Part shown: positions 57,150-64,000 of the stretch, piece by piece | How the letters are laid out: each line of letters begins with the position of its first letter | How positions within the stretch are numbered: position 1 is the first letter of the stretch | Assembly: GCA_032871835.1 (NCBI GenBank) | Contig: CM065296.1 | Span: 112,912,146-112,976,145, forward strand | Direction of reading: 5' to 3' | Source of the DNA: Dipteronia dyeriana | Taxonomy: Eukaryota; Streptophyta; Magnoliopsida; Sapindales; Sapindaceae | DNA length: 64,000 nt | Program-made: the position numbers and the translations under genes | The notes under the pieces: generated by a model | Seen by the model: only the letters and a program-made list of their open reading frames with translations | What the model was told of the DNA's origin: nothing | Databases searched by the model: none

Positions 57150-58260
57150 TTAACTCATTTGATGGGCTTGATGCAATATGTCCGCTTTTATCAAAGTTGT
57201 TAAACACTTTCCCTTAACGTAAAAAATAAGATACGAAGAGATTCATCTGATCGTCACAGCAGTTAGTATTATATCCTGGATCGTAGTTACAGCAGTTGAT
57301 TTTAGGATAAATTGTACGATTTTTTTATGAGTTTAACTGCATTGTATTTATGTACAATTTTTATTAAAATTGTATATATATTTTTTTTAATTTTATTGAG
57401 TTTAATTTTTCCACTTAACACTTAATGATATTTAATTTGTATCATTAAGTTATTTTGTTTGATTTTTTTAAAAATAAAATCATTTAATAGATTCTTAAAA
57501 TCACTTTTTACACTTAATAGCAAATCAACTGAATATATATTACTTGTATAACTTTCAAATTTATGCTTACAAATCTTATCTAATTTCCTATTTTATCTAC
57601 TCTCACAACCTTAACCGTATTGATATTTTTTTTCTCACTATTTAAATAATTTTAACAACCATAAAACCTAGTTTTTTCAAGACTTCAAAATCTCCATTTG
57701 AATCCAACGTTTTTAAATTGTATTCAATTTTACTTCGACTTCTATTTATATTTTGGTAGAGACTTTTTTTTCTCATAATTTGATTAGTTTTATATTGTAT
57801 GGTTGGAGAAAATTAACACTTTAAAATAAAACGGTTTTACAAATAAACTTAAACCAACTTAACCATAAATTACATGCAGTTTACATATATCGCAGGCACC
57901 ACGATATCATCTCTATATACTTCCAAATTCTATATTAATTTTGTTACTCTACATATATATAACTGAATTATATTTGTTTGTGGTATATTTATATGATATG
58001 TTCACATTGATAGAGTATATAGATTTATAATTCCACGTATAAACACTGAACATATTAAAATATAAATATATAATGAATAATAGTTGAAAGGACATATATA
58101 AAAAGTATTTATTTTTAGATATTTGTAACTTAAAAAAACAAGCAACTTATCACTTATATTCAATTTTCAGTGAAAAAAGTCAAACATGTTATTTAGCTTT
58201 CAGCTTTCAGTCACTATTCGGCCTTCAGTATAAATCAGCATCATTCAATCTTCAGACGAA
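57150..58260. other. Non-coding, very AT-rich interval
   Basis: No gene, RNA or bounded repeat is recognised. The DNA is mostly A and T with short ATATAT runs. Confidence 0.5.
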
Positions 58261-58264
58261 AAAT

Positions 58265-58730
58265 CAAATGTAACCTAATTGTTTGATTAGCTTTAAAATT
58301 TTAAGTGATTAAATTACATTTGACTTAATTATTTTATAATATTAATTATTATATTTGAGGATTTTATTATAATAAATTAATTAACTAACCATTTTTTTAA
58401 TTTAAACGGTTATGGATTTTATTATAAATATAACATAATTAATTAACTAACAATTTTTTATTTAAAAAATATTTTATCATTTGTTTTTATTTAAAAATAT
58501 ATATTTTTTAAATATATTTTTTTAAATAAAAAATGGTTGGTTATTTAATTAGGTTTTATTTGTAATAAAATCTTTAACCGTATTAATAAAAAAGAATGGT
58601 TAGTTAATTAATTTTATTATAGTAAAATCCTTGAATATAATAATGATTTTAATAAAATAATTAATTTAAGAATAATTTAGTTAATTTAAATTTTAAAACT
58701 ATTCAAATAATTATTCATCGAAAAGAAAGG
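58265..58730. repeat. Foldback repeat, MITE-like
   Basis: The left half (58265-58480) is the imperfect reverse complement of the right half (58500-58730). Paired landmarks are GAGGATTTTATTATAATAAATT against AATTTTATTATAGTAAAATCC, AATTAATTAACTAACCATT against AATGGTTAGTTAATTAATT, and AAACGGTTATGGATTTTATT against AATAAAATCTTTAACCGT. The whole could fold into one hairpin of about 200-bp arms. Terminal duplications are not clear. Confidence 0.75.
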
Positions 58731-58739
58731 AGTATATGT

Positions 58740-59387
58740 AATTTTTATTAAAATTATATCTAAATATGATATTAATTAAACTCGTAAGAAGTTTGAACAA
58801 TTATTTCCTTGATTTTAGAAGGTTCAACGTTTTGTTTACCGAATTAAAACAGTGAGGACGCTGTTTCGATTTTGCGGCAATGAAAGTCCATAGTTTAGCT
58901 GACCACTCATAAACGCCGTTAATTGTGTTGGATGGTAGTGAAGTTATTACTGTAAACAAAGATTGTTACTTATTTTGTTTTTTATTTGATGGTTATATAT
59001 TTGACTAAAACATGAACAACTAACAAAACTTTTATTTTCCGTAATTAGATTTCGACCGTGATGTTTTTGTTTTTGGTTAACTTCTGTTTTCCTTTTATTT
59101 GGTTGAGATGGCAATTGTATTACATTAATATATATGAAAAAAAAAACACTATACCATAATCAAAATGTATCCATTAATTTACTATTGTTTAAATAATGTC
59201 TCAAACTCATTTGCAGTACCACATCATTAATATATTATTTTATAATTAACATTATGATAATAAATTAACTTATCACGTCATATAGATATAAATTCATTTA
59301 TTTTTGATTATTTTACACGGCCACATCATATAAATGTAAAATTAACTAACACGTTTTCTTTGATTTTTCAAAGATGATTTTAAAAGG
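58740..59387. other. Non-coding interval before the right Tat element
   Basis: No gene is seen. The five bases just before the LTR (AAAGG, 59383-59387) would be one copy of the Tat element's target duplication, but the partner lies beyond the window. Confidence 0.5.
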
Positions 59388-60288
59388 TGTTGACGTCGGT
59401 TTTTGGATTGTATTAGAAAAGCCAACAATGATTGGATTTCGGCTGAGATTTCAAAGAGAAAGAGAAAGAGAAGGAGAAAATAAACAAACGCGAGTTTTTT
59501 ACGTGGTAAAACTTCGATGACAGGAGAAACGTCCACGGGTGGTTGAATGATCAACTAAGCCAAAATCCACTATGAAATTATAATATTACAAGCTCTCGAT
59601 CTCTCTTTTTTCTCTCTGCATTTTTCTATGATTGATGTGTCTCTTTTTTGGCGTGATTATGGGTCTATTTATATGTTTATAGAACCCTAATCTGCTTTGT
59701 ACAAGTAATCGAAGATCTTTGTATTTAATTTTGATTATTACTTGCTTGAAGCTGATTGTCTTCTTTTCTGTTTCGGAGTCTTGTATTGAGATCGAATGAG
59801 ACTCTAATAATGTTGCCCAATTAGGACTTATTTCCTTATAAGAGTGTAGTCTTTTTGAAGAAATAAAGTTGGTGTCTGATTGGGAACCTTTCCTGTTTAA
59901 TATTCTGTTCTTATTGGGATCCCTTTTCGATATGGATATCCTCGTGCATTTTAATGACTCGATCCACGTGAGTTATGCGCCGGTCTTTTATTCAGTTTTC
60001 TTCATGTTTGTCCCCGAGTAAAGACAATACTCGCTGGTCCCGAGTAACGTCATTTGATCTCGAGTAGAAATGTCATTTAGCTAGCCCCGAATGTCATTAA
60101 CTGATCCCAAGTAGTATATGACTTCGATTGACCCCGAGCAGGTTTTGTTCAACATCTGCTTACTCAGTTTTTTTCTCTTCTTCGGTGATGTCTTGTAAGA
60201 TATTTTCTGAGTGACTATTCGGATGTCCACCTGGCAATTTATTCTCTTTGTTGATGACGTGTACGTACAATAAAATTCACATATGACA
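59388..60288 (-). mobile_element. 3' LTR of the right Tat element
   Basis: The 901-bp LTR is homologous to 11337-12214. On the plus strand it starts TGTTGACGTCGG and ends CACATATGACA, so TG/CA ends are intact. No PBS follows at 59387; instead the polypurine tract lies at the other end. This makes it the 3' LTR of an element on the minus strand that continues past 64000. Confidence 0.88.
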
Positions 60289-60290
60289 AT

Positions 60291-60300
60291 ACCCCCTTAA
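60291..60300 (-). promoter_or_regulatory. Polypurine tract of the right Tat element
   Basis: On the minus strand TTAAGGGGG lies two bases before the LTR start TGTCATATG, where plus-strand DNA synthesis would be primed. It confirms the element's direction. Confidence 0.75.
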
Positions 60301-61885
60301 AATATTTTTACTGAATAAGGTTTTATTTCGGGCAAAAGTATTTTAATCAATTTTTCAATATCTTTTCAATACCCGAGTAAATGTCTTGTCATAATGACGT
60401 GTCTTAATAGTGACCTTGTAAATTCGATTTGCCTCACTACGCAAGATCTTTAATGACGGTGACGTTTTGGAGTTCTAACGGCTAAAACCAGTTCTCTTTT
60501 TGACACGTGTCTCTTGCCTCTTCGTTTTTCGATATCATTTATGGGAAATGACTCACGCGTTTCCCCGTGTGCCGCCTATGTCATCAACCCTCATCATCGT
60601 TTTTCTCGCCTTGAAATCCTAGGGTTTCGTGCCATCATCTCTTTAAATTCTTCACTGAGTGACAACGTTGGTTCCTTCTCAACAATTTTCAGCAGAAAAA
60701 ATTCTTAAACCCAGATTTCTTTATGCAGAAGGTCGTGATTCTCCGTTGAAGATCTTCCATCAAATTTTATTCAAGATTAGTTTTAATGGAGTCATCTTCC
60801 CGTCATCATCTTTTTAATATCGCTATTGATGCATTAGAACGTGGGGATCTTCGGTTGGTTTCCTACATTATAAGGTTACTGGGGGAAATCCGTACTGATG
60901 AACCTCCATTTTTAGAAGTTGATGTTTCTATGTTTCTGGGTTTCACCCTGACGTCACTTTTAGTCATGTATCCAGTTCATCATCTAGTTCAGATTCTGAC
61001 ATTTCTGATCACAGGGTACCTCTTCGAAGGATGGGAAAACATCAAAGCAGAAGTGAAGTCCGTTAGCACAACTCGGGAGAAACTCGGATCAGAGAGCAGA
61101 TTGTCAACGAGAACAATGTCGAAGAGGCGTTCAAGGAGTCTCGTCTCACTTTCTCTGCTGAACGCCCGAGTGGGGTTGACACCAAGCCGAATGTGGTCAG
61201 GCTAAATGAGATAGAGAAGTATCGTGCTCGATTCGATCTGCCCAATTCGGTCACTCTGATTCCAGCTGGTGATAGGGCCGTGTGGAATCCTCCCCCGGGT
61301 ATGGTGGCGGTCTACGGATCCATGCTCTACTGCTGCATCACTCTCCCTTTTCAGCCATTTATTGCCTGATTTCTGGCTGAAGCAGGGATCGCTCCGGCCC
61401 AACTGGTCCCGAACAACTACAAAATCTTGATGTGCATGTGGCACATGTACAGCCGGATGAACTTGTCGCCGTCCTCCCCGAGTGAAATCAGTCATTTCTT
61501 TACGCTGAGGTAGTCTGGCAAGACAGGAACCTATTTCCTTATGTTTAATCCGCCAGACTGTTGGGTCCCCAAGGAAACAAAAGGTGAATCGGGGAGCTTA
61601 TATCTCTAACGAACCTAAAAAAAGGGTTTTGTATGGGGGTTCCCTACATCCAACAAATTCTGGAAGAACAGTTGGTTCTTCGTCGGAGGGAGCCTCGAAC
61701 TTGAAGTCACCCTCAGATCAGGGGATACTCGGGCGGTGTTGAGAGTCCCCCGTTTCTTCTGTTCCCCCCGAGATATGGAACAACAGTTCGCACTTTGGAA
61801 AAGAGGAGTAAGACTTATCTCTTTACTGAGGCGAAGATGATAGAGTTCGGATTCTTCAAACAAATTTTAGGCTACCGCAGGCGAT

Positions 61886-61965
61886 GTAAGTGATTTTTAC
61901 AACCTTTTCCTTTTCATTGTTATTTTTTGCTTTGCACTCTGACCCGGTTATTCTTTTCTTCTAAG
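61886..61965 (+). other. Candidate intron 1 of the antisense ORF
   Basis: The donor is GCGAT/GTAAGT. The acceptor is TTCTTCTAAG/TG after a pyrimidine-rich stretch. The intron is 80 bp long and splits a codon after its first base. The region inside is T-rich and lacks coding character. Confidence 0.7.
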
Positions 61966-62723
61966 TGTACAATACGAACATCGTCTGCAATCTTCAGGCT
62001 CGCCAAGTGAATTCAATTCTTCAGGCGAGCCGAAAAGAAGCTTCCCGTCAGAGTGATGAAGGCATCGCCCCGCCTGAGTCCGATGAGGAAACTTATCCGG
62101 TCGAAGAGCAAGTTCCTGAATATATCCCCAAGGACATCGTTCAACCGACTGCATGGGAGACTAGTGATCTGAGCGGTCCGATCGATACTCAGTTGCCTGA
62201 CGAAGGGCAAGTGTAGAGTGAAGGTCCTGGTGAAGAGCCCGCCGAGCGATCTAACGCCAGTGATGGAGGTAATACCTCTACGGGACAGGTACCTATAGGT
62301 TCCGAATTTTTTGAAGTCTTCCAAAAATATACTCAGGAAGATCCCGCAGCTGATCTCAGCTTCCACCGCTCTCGGGGTGAGAAATGGAAGACAATCAGCT
62401 CTCCAACTCATCCTCTCAAGGTCCCTCGGGTGGTCTCTTTCATTGACTCTAGCGACGAAGACATTGTGGCTGAGACTCACCCGAGTGCTGATGTTGGAGC
62501 ATCGACGGATGCGGAGGCTTCAGAGCCGAACAGGGGTTCCCCTCCCCTAGAAGTTGAAGATCTAGGGGCTGAACCCTTGGGGGTTCCTTCACATCCTTCT
62601 CCCCAGGATATGTTACGGGAGATGTCATATGGTCGGGCTTTTATCTGGGATGACCGCTGGAGCTGCTTTCGGGATGGATCCCTGACTGAACGTCTTCAAA
62701 ATGTTTTTAACGGTGCATCTTAT

Positions 62724-62792
62724 GTAAGTTATCCTTAACTTCCTTCAGTTGCTTTGTTTGTTTGGCAGTTTTTTAATCAAACTATTTTATAG
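62724..62792 (+). other. Candidate intron 2 of the antisense ORF
   Basis: The donor is CTTAT/GTAAGT and the acceptor ATTTTATAG/ATG. The intron is 69 bp long, phase 0, T-rich, and lies between the acidic exon and the coiled-coil exon. Confidence 0.7.
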
Positions 62793-63647
62793 ATGGTGGC
62801 CGAGTTCGCTAAACTGGTTCAGACGCAACAACATCAAGCTGATAGAATAAGGCGTCTCGAAGCTCAGCTGAAGGAAAGTGAGGATCAACGTGCTTGGGTC
62901 GAAACGGCTTATCAACAAGAGGTTTGTTCTGCCCAAGTTTTTACTGACCACTGATTGGCAAAGCAGGTTGAAACCGAGGAGAAAGCTTATTTGGCAGAGG
63001 AGAAGGCAGCATCACTTCAAAATTTATTATCCTCTGCCCAAGAATCCATGCTTAAGGCCGAGTAGAAAGCGGAGCAGTCCAAATCGGCTTATGAGTAGAA
63101 GATCGAAGATTTGGAACGCCAGGCTCTGACAGTCGAATCCTTGTATTGAAAATCCAGACTGGAACTTGAAGTCCAAGGGGTGGATCGTTTTAAAAGATCC
63201 CCTGCCTACGACGCCTTTCTCCTTCGGGACTTTCAGCCAGAACTAGTTTCAGCTGGCGAGTTCTTCAAAGTTACGAATAGGACGACTGAGAATGCCCAAA
63301 CTTATTGAGAGCTGTCAATCAAAAATCATGTGGATCGGTCCTTGGAATCTCTTCGGACTCAGATGAAGGAATGGAGAGCTTACTGCCGTAGCCGAGGCAA
63401 AGAGCCTCATCCTATGCATTTGAAGGTTCCATCTGAGCATTACCTCTCGACCTTTTATGCCAATCAGGAGTCGGTCGTGGAGGGTGAGGTGGCCGATATC
63501 GGTCCGATCCCAGAAGAAGATTACAGCCAGTGGATGGATGATTTGGATGACACGATTGCTTGGCCTTCTAATGAGAGTCTGCTCCGAGAATATAAGATGG
63601 TGCCTGACCCGAGTATTGGCAAGGGTTCCAAATCCTTACAATCCTGA

Positions 63648-64000
63648 TTTTTGTAGATAAGATTTTTTGTACTGTTGACAATTCTTTGTAAAGAACTTTG
63701 TAATAATTCTTTTGCAAAACTTTGTAACCATTCTATTGAAAGATCAATAAAATTCCGAGTAGCGATTCTGAACCTGGTGGTTTGATTTCATTGCTCGCGA
63801 AATTTCAATTTGACTCTATGGTTGCTGAGTATTTTATTAAACTCTCTAATTTTCGGGTAACTTCGCCGAATATCTTATTAAACCGGTTGTTACCCGAATA
63901 ACTTTAAATGCCAAGTATCTTATTAATCTGGCTCTTGCAACCTCCATGTCAAGTATCTTATTAAACTCGCCAATTCTGATGTTCGGGTAACTTAACCGAG
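63648..64000. repeat. Tat spacer and start of minisatellite, right element
   Basis: After the antisense ORF stop the sequence follows 2100-2330: TTTGTAA...ATTCTTT repeats, then from 63830 units with AAGTATCTTATTAAAC and TTCGGGTAACTTC. The window ends inside the array. The element's pol should lie beyond 64000 on the minus strand. Confidence 0.8.

Larger units (their letters stand above)
60786..63647 (+). pseudogene. Tat antisense ORF with Transposase_28-like domain and coiled coil, spliced
   Basis: It runs opposite to the element's gag-pol. ATG is at 60786. Exon A (to 61885) has a Ser-rich segment and a domain I place in the putative gypsy-type transposon family (Pfam Transposase_28): RFDLPNSVTLIPAGDRAVW, LPFQPFIA, LVPNNYKILMCMWHMYSR. 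Intron 1 is 61886-61965 (GTAAGT...CTAAG), intron 2 is 62724-62792 (GTAAGT...TATAG); joining the exons keeps the frame at both. Exon B is acidic and disordered. Exon C (62793-63647, 285 codons) opens with a coiled coil (IRRLEAQLKESED) and ends with an acidic tail. Stops: TAG 61064, TGA 61367, TAG 61511, two TAA near 61607-61618, TAG 62214, and TGA/TAG/TAG/TGA/TGA in exon C, plus a frameshift near 61800 and one near 60965. The protein's role is unknown. Confidence 0.82.

Noticed and set aside
62013..62480. 155-codon minus-strand frame
   Set aside because: It is antisense to the acidic exon of the Tat antisense ORF, whose splice-consistent frame is better supported.

Overview
The window is nuclear DNA from a flowering plant, almost certainly a eudicot. 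It is AT-rich, has spliced genes with TATA boxes, carries plant-type LTR retrotransposons, hAT and Mutator-like DNA transposons, CYP81-type cytochrome P450 sequences and a PIP-type secreted peptide gene. I cannot name the species. Most of the 64 kb is nested, decayed mobile DNA. Only two genes look intact: a two-exon cytochrome P450 on the minus strand (20476-22095) and a 68-codon secreted peptide gene on the plus strand (47182-47388). Layout: 198-12214 is a large Tat-lineage Ty3/gypsy element on the minus strand. It has a 5' LTR (11337-12214), a tRNA-Asn primer site, decayed gag, protease, reverse transcriptase, two RNase H domains and integrase, then a spacer with a minisatellite, then a scrap of an ORF running antisense to the element. 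Two foreign LTR-like insertions split it: 343-2086 (solo LTR, perfect 5-bp duplication) and 6224-8682. 12215-16900 is AT-rich DNA with a foldback palindrome, a polypurine tract and a gypsy gag fragment. 17490-24413 is a P450 neighbourhood: one intact gene and several broken copies. A Mutator-like element (24556-26990, perfect 9-bp duplication) sits beside the exon of one broken copy and itself contains a solo LTR with a perfect 5-bp duplication. 27270-36617 holds copia LTR and RNase H remnants, a second copy of the 2.46-kb LTR-like family, and a chromovirus with gag, protease, RT, RNase H, integrase, chromodomain and 3' LTR. That 3' LTR abuts another P450 exon fragment (36618-37235). 37236-42150 is an internally deleted gypsy element carrying two younger insertions: a complete small LTR element (38924-40405, duplication CTCTT) and a hAT-type element (40465-41841, 8-bp duplication). 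42250-46749 is a fuller copy of the same gypsy family on the minus strand. After the peptide gene come a hAT-like element with a nested second hAT-like element and an LTR-like block (49369-53456), a second Mutator-like element (54893-56633), and very AT-rich DNA with a foldback repeat. 59388-64000 is the 3' part of a second Tat element: its LTR, polypurine tract and the whole antisense ORF (60786-63647). That ORF has two small introns whose removal keeps the reading frame. The repeats interpret one another. The second Tat element supplies the empty-site sequence that proves the solo LTR insertion in the first, and the three copies of one gypsy family show which parts each lost. I found no CRISPR array, rRNA gene or bacterial-type operon, and no convincing new multi-gene system. 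The strongest leads are the spliced antisense ORF, the PIP-type peptide gene, the P450 with an unusual I-helix and the inverted arrays inside the hAT-like element.
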